This document shows positions 9,601 to 20,850 of a stretch of 64,000 nucleotides of DNA, in pieces. The stretch comes from Megalonaias nervosa (taxonomy: Eukaryota > Mollusca > Bivalvia > Unionida > Unionidae). The stretch lies in NCBI GenBank assembly GCA_016617855.1, contig JAECUM010033713.1:1-64000 (forward strand). Direction: 5' to 3'. A program made the translations under genes and the position numbers. A model generated the notes under the pieces. The model was not told where the DNA came from, searched no databases, and worked only from the letters and a program-made list of their open reading frames with translations. Every line of letters starts with the position of its first letter. The first letter of the stretch is position 1.

Positions 9601-12437
9601 ATCCGTGGTGTAGAACCTCTGCAAATGAGACGCTGCTGCACAGAGCATGCCTTACCGGTACGTTAGAAATGACCAGATACTTGGTCGAAACATATCCCAA
9701 AATGCTCCATGAGGTGGACAACGGTAAGAGAACACCGGCGCATTATGCTACAGAAGGCGGCAATGTCGCTGTATTAAGGTATCTGATTGATCGTGGCACA
9801 GATCCGTGGTGTAGAACCTCTGCAAATGAGACGCTGATGCACAGAGCATGCCTTACCGGTAAGTTAGAAATGACCAGATACTTGGTAGAAACATATCCCA
9901 AAATGCTCCATGAGGTGGACAACGGTAAGAGCACACCGGCGCATAATGCTGCATGTAACGGCAATGTCGCTGTATTAAGCTATCTCATTGATCGTGGAAC
10001 AGATCCGTGGTGTAGAACCTCTGAAAATGAGACTCTGCTGCACAGAGCATGCCTTACCGGTAAGTTAGAAATGACCAAATACTTGGTAGAAACTTATCCT
10101 AATATGCTGCATGAGGTGGACAACCATAAGAGAACACCGGTGCATTATGCTACAGAAGGCGGCAATGTCGCAGTTTCAAGCTATCTCATTGATCGTGGCA
10201 CAGATCCGTGGTGTAGAACCTCTGAAAATGAGACGCTGCTGCACAGAGCATGCCTTACCGGTATGTTAGAAATGACCAAATACTTGGTAGAAACTTATCC
10301 TAATATGCTGCATGAGGTGAACAACGGTAAGAGCACACCGGCGCATAATGCTGCATGTCACGGCAATATCGCTGTATTAAGCTATCTGATTGATCGTGGC
10401 ACAGATCCGTGGTGTAGAACCCCTGAAAATGAGACGCTACTGCACAGTGCATGCCTTACCGGTAAGTTAGAAATGACCAAATACTTGGTAGAAACTTATC
10501 CTAATATGCTCCATGAGGTGGACAACGGTAAGGGAACACCGGCGCATTATGCTACAGAAGGCGGCAATGTCGCAGTTTTAAGCTATCTCATTGATCGTGG
10601 CACAGATCCGTGGTGTAGAACCTCTGCAAATGAGACGCTGCTGCACAGAGCATGCCTTACCGGTACGTTAGAAATGACCAGATACTTGGTCGAAACATAT
10701 CCCAAAATGCTCCATGAGGTGGACAACGGTAAGAGAACACCGGCGCATTATGCTACAGAAGGCGGCAATGTCGCTGTATTAAGGTATCTGATTGATCGTG
10801 GCACAGATCCGTGGTGTAGAACCTCTGAAAATGAGACTCTGCTGCATAGAGCATGCCTTAACGGTAAGTTAGAAATGACCAAATACTTGGTAGAAACATA
10901 TCCCAAAATGCTCCATGAGGTGGACAACGGTAAGAGCACACCGGCGCATAATGCTGCATGTAACGGCAATGTCGCTGTATTAAGCTATCTCATTGATCGT
11001 GGAACAGATCCGTGGTGTAGAACCTCTGAAAATGAGACTCTGCTGCACAGAGCATGCCTTACCGGTAAGTTAGAAATGACCAAATACTTGGTAGAAACTT
11101 ATCCTAATATGCTGCATGAGGTGGACAACCATAAGAGAACACCGGCGCATTATGCTACAGAAGGCGGCAATGTCGCAGTTTCAAGCTATCTCATTGATCG
11201 TGGCACAGATCCGTGGTGTAGAACCTCTGAAAATGAGACGCTGCTGCATAGAGCATGCCTTACCGGTAAGTTAGAAATGACCAAATACTTGGTAGAAACT
11301 TATCCTAATATGCTGCATGAGGTGGACAACCATAAGAGAACACCGGCGCATTATTCTGCATGTCACGGCAATGTCGATGTATTAAGGTATCTAATTAATC
11401 GTGGCACAGATCCGTGGTGCATAACCTCTGCAAATGAGACGCTGCTGCACAGAGCATGCCTTACCGGTATGTTAGAAATGACCAAATGCTTGGTAGAAAC
11501 TTATCCTAAAATGCTGCATGAGGTGGACAACGGGAAGAGAACACCGGCGCATTATGCTGCATGTCACGGCAGTGTCGCTGTATTAAGGTATCTGACTGAT
11601 CGTGGCACAGATCCGTGGTGTAGAACCTCTGAAAATGAGACGCTGCTGCATAGAGCATGCCTTAACGGTAAGTTAGAAATGACCAAATACTTGGTAGAAA
11701 CATATCCCAAAATGCTCCATGAGGTGGACAACGGTAAGAGCACACCGGCGCATAATGCTGCATGTAACGGCAATGTCGCTGTATTAAGCTATCTCATTGA
11801 TCGTGGAACAGATCCGTGGTGTAGAACCTCTGAAAATGAGACTCTGCTGCACAGAGCATGCCTTACCGGTAAGTTAGAAATGACCAAATACTTGGTAGAA
11901 ATTTATCCTAAAATGCTGCATGAGGTGGACAACGGGAAGAGAACACCGGCGCATTATTCTGCATGTCACGGCAATGTCGATGTATTAAGGTATCTAATTA
12001 ATCGTGGCACAGATCCGTGGTGTAGAACCTCTGCAAATGAGACGCTGCTGCACAAAGCATGCCTTACCGGTATGTTAGAAATGACCAAATGCTTGGTAGA
12101 AACTTATCCTAAAATGCTGCATGAGGTGGACAACGGTAAGAGAACACCGGCGCATTATGCTGCATGTCACGGCAGTGTCGCTGTATTAAGGTATCTGATT
12201 GATCGTGGCACAGATCCGTGGTGTAGAACCTCTGAAAATGAGACGCTGCTGCATAGAGCATGCCTTACCGGTAAGTTAGAAATGACCAAATACTTAGTAG
12301 AAACTTATCCTAAAATGCTCCTTGCGGTGGACAACGGTAAGGGAAGACCGGCGCATTATGCTGCATGTCACGGCAATGTCGCTGTATTAAGGTATCTGAT
12401 TGATCGTGGCACAGATCCGTGGTTTAGAACCTCTTAA
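6678..12437 (+). CDS. membrane-anchored STAND-type NTPase with giant ankyrin-repeat tail
   Basis: A 1919-residue frame if the first ATG is used. Residues 1-29 are a hydrophobic segment fitting a membrane anchor. A P-loop NTPase follows: Walker A GKSGQGKT at about residue 86 and Walker B-like GIIVDDM at about 132. This pattern matches the nSTAND3-like NTPases attached to repeat arrays in molluscs (family call from memory). Divergent ankyrin repeats run from about residue 500. From about residue 715 to the end there are about 18 near-identical 67-residue double ankyrin units with the core NETLLHRACL and TPAHYA. STAND proteins act as ligand-triggered switches, so an innate-sensing or scaffold role is inferred. 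Alternative start: a good splice acceptor (cttgttttcag) ends at 6813, so the hydrophobic segment could be intron and the exon could begin at 6814. The stop lies inside a repeat unit, suggesting truncation. Confidence 0.85.
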   Translation: MYFVLICYLLLLLSLVCSLLSYVCILKDIIQLAGQIYEQNIFLFSGLSQTILEQHRSHAEKNFIETQGYRDANKKLQQHRKLIITGKSGQGKTYLARQLMNKIMADNADIRPLIVSTVEQWRTLVDSSTTLGIIVDDMCGRICLSEELTEWREESTYMPDLIENGKHVVIFTMKSYLHEKILAAIHPISSEEILLKLDTISLKLSEKTEFANRYLKEFGLTDVEVSDLCEIQEAPVGFPQMCRAAEVIKEKLRLFDLFLKPREMILEQMKHFHQYDRMAYGCLVLVMLSGGKLNMKSFREFGCGSEKKENKVIWVFSSCDIPEVTSNQVIDTLKSLQSKYISFNANDESYFFNHDSIEEVVFLSYAEIYPKESLLNCPLELICKRCTINYESVLLERTTDDNILILQPSCQAILIKRFVKELRGGNPRDFTIISEANVWSSKDFRNAFILECKEIHYLADKDENSLLVHAANVNNHDLVDEMLYELDNIPMDKKKTVTQFLTKSAKSSCAHKDTYVLKKICEKGRVDANDILPNSIEKGSVEAIDFLLESGADVNYRSENGENLLHIACLHARLDIVKSLHSRNANLVNEFDNDQRSVSHSVGSGGSVETLEFLLPLGLNLSRTDSTGWNILHYACWHAKKDMTEYLLDKYPNLLYSVTEEGISVLMCAAFGGNLSSFKKMYELLDPLLRADQNTHSDKNSRNDIRNMMQKTTDEQTLLHMSCLGGGLEMTKFLVETYPNMLHEVDNRKSTPADYAAAGGNVAVLSYLIDRGTDPWCRTSENETLLHRACLTGMLEMTKYLVETYPNMLHEVDNHKRTPAHYATEGGNVAVLSYLIDRGTDPWCRTSANETLLHRACLTGMLEMTKYLVETYPNMLHEVDNGKSTPAHNAACHGNIAVLSYLIDRGTDPWCRTPENETLLHSACLNGKLEMTKYLVETYPNMLHEVDNGKRTPAHYATEGGNVAVLSYLIDRGTDPWCRTSANETLLHRACLTGTLEMTRYLVETYPKMLHEVDNGKRTPAHYATEGGNVAVLRYLIDRGTDPWCRTSANETLMHRACLTGKLEMTRYLVETYPKMLHEVDNGKSTPAHNAACNGNVAVLSYLIDRGTDPWCRTSENETLLHRACLTGKLEMTKYLVETYPNMLHEVDNHKRTPVHYATEGGNVAVSSYLIDRGTDPWCRTSENETLLHRACLTGMLEMTKYLVETYPNMLHEVNNGKSTPAHNAACHGNIAVLSYLIDRGTDPWCRTPENETLLHSACLTGKLEMTKYLVETYPNMLHEVDNGKGTPAHYATEGGNVAVLSYLIDRGTDPWCRTSANETLLHRACLTGTLEMTRYLVETYPKMLHEVDNGKRTPAHYATEGGNVAVLRYLIDRGTDPWCRTSENETLLHRACLNGKLEMTKYLVETYPKMLHEVDNGKSTPAHNAACNGNVAVLSYLIDRGTDPWCRTSENETLLHRACLTGKLEMTKYLVETYPNMLHEVDNHKRTPAHYATEGGNVAVSSYLIDRGTDPWCRTSENETLLHRACLTGKLEMTKYLVETYPNMLHEVDNHKRTPAHYSACHGNVDVLRYLINRGTDPWCITSANETLLHRACLTGMLEMTKCLVETYPKMLHEVDNGKRTPAHYAACHGSVAVLRYLTDRGTDPWCRTSENETLLHRACLNGKLEMTKYLVETYPKMLHEVDNGKSTPAHNAACNGNVAVLSYLIDRGTDPWCRTSENETLLHRACLTGKLEMTKYLVEIYPKMLHEVDNGKRTPAHYSACHGNVDVLRYLINRGTDPWCRTSANETLLHKACLTGMLEMTKCLVETYPKMLHEVDNGKRTPAHYAACHGSVAVLRYLIDRGTDPWCRTSENETLLHRACLTGKLEMTKYLVETYPKMLLAVDNGKGRPAHYAACHGNVAVLRYLIDRGTDPWFRTS
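8820..12437 (+). repeat. coding tandem array, 201-bp unit, about 18 copies
   Basis: Each 201-bp unit encodes two ankyrin repeats (67 residues). Units differ at few positions, in variant words such as THNAAC-type versus HYATEG-type second halves. A higher-order period of 1005 bp (five units) is visible: the block around 9361 recurs at 10366, and the one at 9957 recurs at 10962. A further copy follows 804 bp later (11766). Recent unequal exchange or gene conversion explains the homogeneity. The array is a likely site of assembly collapse. Confidence 0.95.
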
Positions 12438-12790
12438 AGATGACACGCTGCTGCACTGAGCATGTCTTAACGGTAAGTTAGAAATGACCAGATACTTAGT
12501 GGAAACCTGTCCTAAAATGCTCCATGAGAAGACCGGCGCATTATGCTGCATGTAACGGCAATGTCGCTGTATTAAGCTATCAAACTGATTGTGGCACAGA
12601 TCCGTGGTGTAGATCCGCGTGAAAGGAAACGTTGCTGTAAATGAAAATAAGAGAACACCTGCTCATTATGCTGCACATAACGGAAATGCTAGTGTCTTAT
12701 GGTATTTGCGTGACGCTGAGCAAGATAGTGTCTCAAATGCGTCTTTGAAAGGAAGGAAACAAAACCGGAGGAATAAAGTATGGAAATTAA
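12438..12790 (+). pseudogene. decayed ankyrin repeat tail after the stop codon
   Basis: Downstream of the stop the same repeat continues recognisably but with indels and stops. Examples are the degenerate unit at 12,440-12,610 and a more diverged piece with TPAHYAAH-like coding to about 12,720. A short basic tail ends near 12,790. The original protein was therefore probably longer and the present stop is secondary. Confidence 0.75.
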
Positions 12791-12970
12791 TGTAACACGG
12801 CAGAACGAGACTTTGAGTTTGCTTTTAGTACGATTTCAAAATTGCTGTTTGCACTACAGTCTGGCCCCACTGTCGTTATGAGAATCTGGTGTAAACACTG
12901 TTTTATATTTGTGTTTACATTGTTTTCTCGACATGATTCAAATTGTTAAAGCTACCTTAACAATCCAAAA

Positions 12971-12973
12971 GCA

Positions 12974-13004
<31 letters not shown>

Positions 13005-13018
13005 GCACGTATACGCGC
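12971..13018. repeat. alternating purine-pyrimidine tract (CA)n(CG)n
   Basis: About 48 bp alternate purine and pyrimidine without a break, moving from CA through CG to GTATACGCGC. Such a tract can adopt Z-DNA. It lies about 180 bp beyond the decayed ankyrin tail. Confidence 0.85.
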
Positions 13019-13559
13019 TGTTTCGAATACTATGACTGCTAGGTCATGCAAAGGTTGGATGCGTCATGAAGGGTAGTCTGCTATAAGACATGGTAGACGT
13101 TTAACAATTCTTGCAACAATACTACAGTACGATTATTTTCCATCAAGCCAGATGTTTCCGAAACAAAATACATGTTGTTCCAGATAAGATTATCAGAGAC
13201 GAATAAAGCTTTTGATTTCTTTAAACCAGCTTAAACCAAAGTCTATCAAGTTCTGACTATCTGGGTCTTATTATTGTCTATACATAGGTAATACATTGGA
13301 ATGTTTTGCCTTGATGAGTATGGTATCAAATTTTTTGAATTTTGCATAAGGAAATATTTCCATGAATATTGAAACTGCAGTGATATATAATTTACTTGCA
13401 TCTTGTCTGGCATGCTCATTTATTGATAAATAAATCAGTTTAAATTGAAATTGAAAAATTGAACTCGAATTTTTCCAATCTTTACTACATTTGTAGCAAC
13501 AGTAAAAACTATATGAAGTGGCTTCTTTGGTGATGATGTGTCGAAAACTGTCATAGTGT

Positions 13560-15780
13560 ACATGGCGTGTTGGTAGGTCCTTCCAGAGAGGGCTATACGT
13601 GGTTGTAAATGTAAAAATAAAAAATTTAATTCGTTTTTAATCACCGTTATATTAAGTCTTTTTCAATTTACTTTAATAAAGTATATCATTGCTTACATTC
13701 AGAGTAATTTTTGCGATACCCAGCCCATGACAGTGCTTTTTTTTAAGTATTTACTGGAATGTGCATATGGAAATTTGTCATCCTGTATGTTTCATCTTTT
13801 GTACGTTTTGTATATCAACTCATAATTTAAATATGATGGAAGCATAATATAAGTGTGAGTAATGTAATTATCACATATGTTAGTATGTTATGAACGTATT
13901 TTTCAAACTGACCTATGAGAACACTTTCCATCTTTCTCGCATTAGTATTGTCAAATCAGGCAATTGTACGAATAACATTAATTTTGTTTCATAGGACAGC
14001 AATGCATTGTAAGCACAAATGATGTGTTTGATTACTAAGAGGACTACGTAGTCTGTTGCCTATATTTTCAATGTGATGTGTAAGCACACATGATGTGTGT
14101 GATCACTAACAGGACAACGTAGTCTATTGCCTATATTTTCAATATGATGTGTAAGCATACATGACATGTGTGATTACTAACAGGACAACGAAGTCTGTTG
14201 CCTATATTTTCAATGTGATGTGTAGGCATACATGACATGTGTGATTACTAACAGGACAACGTAGTCTATTGTCTATATTTTCAATGTAATGTGTAAGCAC
14301 ACATGATGTGTGTGATCACTAACAGGACAACGTAGTCTATTACCTATATTTTCAATATGATGTGTAAACATACATGACATGTGTGATTACTAACAGGACA
14401 ACGTAGTCTATTGCCTATATTTTCAATATGATGTGTAAGCATACATGACATGTGAGATTACTAACAGGACAACGAAGTCTGTTGCCTATATTTTCAGTAT
14501 TATGTGGCAGTTGTTCTTGTAATATACTTCTATGTTTGTTACATGCTACTGTACAACTTTATTATTTAATAGATCAGCTCTAATGGCGATGTGAAGAAGG
14601 TTATTGGTGTTTGTGAATGTAAAAGTAAAAATCACCCTTATGCTAATTGAGACTGTTTCAAGTTACTTTAAAAAAAAAAAATGTCACTGTTTGCATTTAG
14701 AGGCATTTTTGTTTTACCAAATTCATGGCAGTGCTTTTTATGTATTCACTGGAATATGCCTGTGGAAATATGTCATCCTTTATATTTCTTCTTTTGTACA
14801 TATTGTATATTAATTCTCTTTGTAAATACGATGGATGAATCATATTAATATCATATAGTTTCTCATGTTACAAACGTATTATTTTTCAAACTGACAAATG
14901 CGAACACTTTCCATCTTTTTCGGATGGTATTGTCAAGTCAGGCAATTGTACGAATAACTTTGATTTTTCATAGGAAAGCAATGCATTGTAAGCACACATG
15001 ATGTGTTTGATTACTAACAGGACTACGTAGTCTACTGCCTATATTTTCCGTATGATGTGGCATTAATTATCCTTGTAATATACCAACTTATATTTTTGTT
15101 ACATGCTACTGTAGAACTTTCTTAGTTAGGAGATCAGTTCTAGTGTTGATGTGGAAAGGCTATTCGTGGTTATGAATGTAAATGCTTTTTAAATCGCCCT
15201 TATGTGAATTGAGACTGTTTTTAAATCACCCTTATGTTAATTAAGACTGTTTTTAAATTGCCCTTATGTTAATTAAGACTGTTTCAAGTTACTTTAATAA
15301 AGAATGTCTTTGTTTGTATTTAGAATCATTTTTATGATACCAAATTCATGACAGTGCTTTTTATGTATTCACCGGAATGTGCCTGTGGAAATTTGGCTTC
15401 CTTTAAATTTCTTCTTTTCTACATCTTTTATATCAATTCTTCATTTAAATATGATGGATGAATCATATAAATATCACATAGCTTGTCATGTTGCTAACAT
15501 ATTTTTCTAACTGACCAATAAGGACAGGCCCATCTTTTTCTGATTGGTATTGTCGAGTCAGGCAATTGCACGAATAACATGATTTTCGTTCGTATGACAG
15601 CAATGCATTGTAAGCACACGTGATGTGTTTGATTTCTAGCAGGAACTACCTAGTCTATTGCCTATATTTTCAGTACGATTTGGCATTAATTGTCCTATTA
15701 ATGTATCAACTTATATTTTTGTTACATGCTACTATAGAGCTTTCTTAGTTAAGAGATCAGCTCTTGTGTTCGTGTACTGT
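13560..15780. repeat. three-copy large tandem repeat with a nested 72-bp array
   Basis: Similar blocks begin near 13.56, 14.59 and 15.13 kb. Each runs in the order: GTGTTGAT/GTTGTAAATG-like start, TTACTTTAATAAAG, GACAGTGCTTTTT, ATATGATGGA, CAGGCAATTG, and ACAGCAATGCATTGTAAGCACA with CCTATATTTTCA. In the first block the last part is amplified into about seven copies of a 72-bp unit (14,005-14,505) with the core AACAGGACAACGTAGTCTA. No coding potential was seen. Confidence 0.8.
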
Positions 15781-16242
15781 TTATATGTAGCTTACTGATA
15801 TATGTCTTGGAATGATGTTAGATAAAAGGATAAAATGGTGTTGGATTTATAATTGTGGAGATAGAGGTTCGAATCTTGCACGAGTACCTTTATTTTTTAG
15901 ATTGGCAATATATTTTTACCATTGCATCTGTAGCAAGAACTTTTTTGTATCGAAAGTTAAGCTTTTGGCTTTATATATTAACTGAGACTTGAATATTTAA
16001 ACAACATCTCCTTTCCGTTACTTTCAGTGTTTGCTAGATTTATACGACATCTCCTTTCCCATACTTACGCTGGTTGTTAGATTTAGACGATACCTCCTTT
16101 TGCTTACTAACGGTGGCTGTTGACCTTCTGACCCTTCAGTATGCGTAGCACATGTAACTTTGAAAGCTATTGTTAATGGCTTAAACAAAATTTTTGATGC
16201 ATATAAATGGTTAGATATGCATGGTACTTTAAATATCAATAA

Positions 16243-17205
16243 ATTGTACATTGATAGGTTTAGACTAATACATAGGTTTCACTATAGTTGCATTGATTGG
16301 TTTAGATCAGTGTATAGCTTTCACTATAGTTACATTCATTGGTTTAGACTAGTATATAGGTTTCACTAAAGTTACATTGTTTGATTCCAACTTGTACAGG
16401 TTTCACTATAGATACATTGATTGGTTCAGACTAGTGTACAGTTTTCACTATAGTTACATTGATTTTTTTAGACTAGTATATAGCTTTCACTATAGTTACG
16501 TCGATTAGTTTATACTAGTGTATAGCTTTCACTATAGTTACAGTGATTATTTCCAACTAGTATATAGGTTTCACTATAGTTACATTGTTTGGCTCCAACT
16601 TGTATAGCTTTCACTATAGTTACATTGATTGGTTCAGACTAGTATATAGGTTTCACTATAGTAGCATTGATTGGTCCCGACTAGTGTATAGCTTTTACTA
16701 TAGTAACACTGATTGGTTAAGACTAGTATATAGGTTTCACTATAGTTACACTGTTTGGTTCCAACTTTTATAGCTTTCACTATAGTTACATTGATTGGTT
16801 CAGACTAGGATAGAGGTTTCACTATGGAAATATTGATTGGTCTCGACTAGTGTATAGCTTTTACTATAGTAACACTGATTGGTTAAGACTAGTATATAGG
16901 TTTCACTATAGTAGCATTGATTGGTCCCGACTAGTGTATAGCTTTTACTATAGTAACACTGATTGGTTAAGACTAGTATATAGATTTCACTATAGTTACA
17001 CTGTTTGGTTCCAACTTGTATAGCTTTCACTTAAGTTACATTGACTGGTTCAGACTAGTATGTAGGTTTCCATATATTAACATTGATTAGTCTCGACTAG
17101 TGTATAGCTTTCGCAATAGTTACAGTAACTGTTCCCAAGTTGTATATAGGTTTCACTATAATTACATTGATTGGTTTTGACTGGTGTATAACTTTCACTA
17201 TAGTG
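16243..17205. repeat. 49-bp minisatellite
   Basis: About 19-20 diverged copies of a unit close to 49 bp share the words TTTCACTATAGTTACATTGA and GACTAGTATATAG. Variants alternate between 'ttggt', 'gttccaactt' and 'ctttta' types, and a segment near 16,660-16,780 recurs near 16,900-17,020. Short open frames on both strands are by-products of the repeat. Confidence 0.9.
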
Positions 17206-18447
17206 ACATAAATTTGTGTCAGTATCATTTAAGAATATGTGAAATTCAAAATTTGAAATTAATATTAATAAACACGGTATTGCTTGATTGCATTCATGTA
17301 ACATTTTGTTGAAATGAATGATGCAAACGAGTATGAAATGATTATAATAATCACGATGTTTCAATGATAATATCAGGACAAAATGTTTGAGTAAAAGTAA
17401 TAAGATTGAAATTTTCTCTAAATTGTATTAAAAGTAATTTTTCTTTAAATTATATTGACAGTAATCTCCACTAAAATATATTGAGATTAATTTTATTTAT
17501 TTTCGTATTACAACTATATACTATTTTAATAAAGATTGCTCACTTACAAACAAGCACAAAGTTCCCTGTACTATACATTTCTCTTGTGTACAAAGTCAGC
17601 AAAATTTGCACTCGTAAGCTGTGTTAGTACTGATAGATCAGATTCCTAAAATTTTTCTTGACTGAGTAAGGTGGCGCTCTACAGTTTCATATTTTGCGTA
17701 AGGTTAAAATTTTAAAGAAAAAGTATTTCCCCGGGTTTCCTCACTAGTTATACTGGCTATTTAAAAAAGACCTTGTATATCTTAGGTATTGTTCAATAAT
17801 TGATGGGTGTAATATGGGTTATAGAGTATACATCTTGGCCTTACTCCAGATGTGCACCTTTCAAAAAAGTGCTAGCTCCACTTGCTCATTTTCACTTCCT
17901 GAACTTCAGACGTAAATTGTTAAAAAAAAGAGCCGATAACTTTTTTCACATTTTATATATTTGGTAATTCGATCATTGCACTTTCAGAAGCTGGTATTGT
18001 CTAGTCTGGCAAAATTCATTTTCCCTATTTTAACAGGTGCTAAGGATAGTGTACTTTAGACAAATTCAGGCTGCTTTTTGGAGCCCAAGGGAGCAGTCAT
18101 TTTAGTTAGCAGTGTGCTAAGATCATTTACAATTTCCAAAAGTACAATATCCAAAGAAATGTCAGCCACATTACATCAAAGTAGCATAGAGGTATGCCAA
18201 CATTCTCTCCACTGCACATGTTTTAAATGCAAACAACTTCACCATACATATGTCACTCTCTCAAAAGTATATAGTAACTGGTGAGCGCCCCCTAAGATAT
18301 AAGACTCAGCGTTTTTCTCAAACGAAATAGCTGATGAGGCAAAATTGTTTGTTTAATGACGTAGGTTAACACACTCGGTTCCATTAAGAATAAACAGGAG
18401 TCTCGTTCTGATTCGAAGCGGACGAATACAAGCATCTAACGTATTTC
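17206..18447. other. non-coding sequence, no gene recognised
   Basis: AT-rich flank without a supported gene. The words GGCGCTCTACAG near 17,673 and GAGCGCCCCC near 18,282 are partly inverted relative to each other and could bound an interspersed element. The match is too short to call. Confidence 0.35.
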
Positions 18448-18560
18448 CATATTTGGCCATGGGTATGCGTTCAAAACTGCGTATAAATTGAGAGCAGGCT
18501 TTCGCAAAATTAGTCCGTTCATCGAAGATTCAGAAGAGTCTGTCTTATCTTACAGGTAAG
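18448..18560 (+). promoter_or_regulatory. possible CArG/TATA promoter with first exon and splice donor
   Basis: CCATATTTGG at about 18,450 is a perfect CArG box (SRF site). TATAAAT follows at 18,482-18,488. About 65 bp further is CAG|GTAAG at 18,553-18,560, a consensus 5' splice site. The spacing fits a TATA promoter with a short non-coding first exon, as in actin-type genes. No matching coding exon was recognised downstream, so this may be an orphan or coincidental cluster. Confidence 0.35.
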
Positions 18561-19091
18561 AATCGTCTGTGTTCGTAAATTTCTTTAAAGAATAGAGACT
18601 TTTAATGTTAGAGATTTTTACGGTAAAGTTCATATTTTTGCAACATTTTTCTGAGTTCCATCTATTTTATATTATAATGTAATGGAATGTTTAATTTGTT
18701 TTTAAGAATTATATTCATTTGTATTTGTGGTAATTATTATTGGAAAAGACGAATTCACTACCAACTTCATGTTTAGATTTAATATGGAAATAAAATATAC
18801 TTTAAGTAATAAAGAATAATGGTTAGTAATCTATTCCAAATTAGTATTCTACTTTAAATTTAGTAAAATACATTTCTTCAAAATGATAGTTGCATTAAAT
18901 CGCAACTATTGAATTTTATACTCTTTGGCTCTCATGAATTTATTCGAGATTTAATTATCTGTATTATATTCTAAAATGCAGAAATTATACAAATGTATGA
19001 AGTTGGTAAGCTCGAAGGAAAAGTATAGATTGATATGTATTTCGTGTATTTTAAATATAAAGGGTTTATAAGGTGTATCTCTAGAATGTAG

Positions 19092-20085
<994 letters not shown>

Positions 20086-20157
<72 letters not shown>
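20086..20157. repeat. (TA)n microsatellite
   Basis: About 72 bp of TA directly follows the solo LTR, continuing the tract interrupted by it. Confidence 0.95.
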
Positions 20158-20159
<2 letters not shown>

Positions 20160-20162
20160 ATC

Positions 20163-20370
20163 TCATGAAAATAATAATGAATAGGATTGAATTATAATAA
20201 TAAATATATTGGAATGATAAATTTTAATATGATTGGACGATAATGAATATGACTGAATGATAATAATGAATATGATTGGATTATAATGAATATGATTGAA
20301 TGATAATAATGAATATGATTGGATGATAATGACTATGACTGAATGATAATAATGAATATGATTGGATGAC
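20163..20370. repeat. short AT-rich tandem repeat
   Basis: Irregular copies of GAATATGATTGAATGATAAT-like units (about 20-30 bp) adjoin the TA tract. The unit is too variable for an exact period. Confidence 0.75.
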
Positions 20371-20850
20371 AATTTGAATGTGCTGAAATTTCAAGACTAC
20401 TATATTCTATTTTCTTTTATTCCATTTGAGATCTTTGCCAATTTGTTGTGCCACATAATAAATGTATTACAAGACGTCTTAGTGTTTATTTCTGCCTGCT
20501 GCATGAATCTAACAATGTTTATAAAACATGTACCAAACATCTCCAATCGCTAAGAATCTAAGCTTTTGAAACCTCTTTATGATTAGGAAAAAAATAGTCA
20601 GTAAATTAGTATTTTAGAGTTTGTTTACCCTGATACGATGGAGTAAAGTTGTCCCTAATTAGAGTAATATAGAACTTATATATCAGATATTCAGAAACAT
20701 TCATTACAGGATACATACGACCTCACACAACTCCCATTTTGCCTTGTCTATTTTCAATTAAAAAATGTTTAATTAAATAATAACTGATAAACATCATCCT
20801 TTTTACAGTGAAAATCCACCTAATTTAACAATGATTTCAAGAGCTGAATA

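Noticed and set aside
9743..11773. Antisense frames within the ankyrin array
   Set aside because: They recur in each repeat unit as shadows of the highly repetitive sense frame.
15820..15890. tRNA gene suggested by GGTTCGAATC
   Set aside because: No A box at the right distance and no cloverleaf could be drawn.
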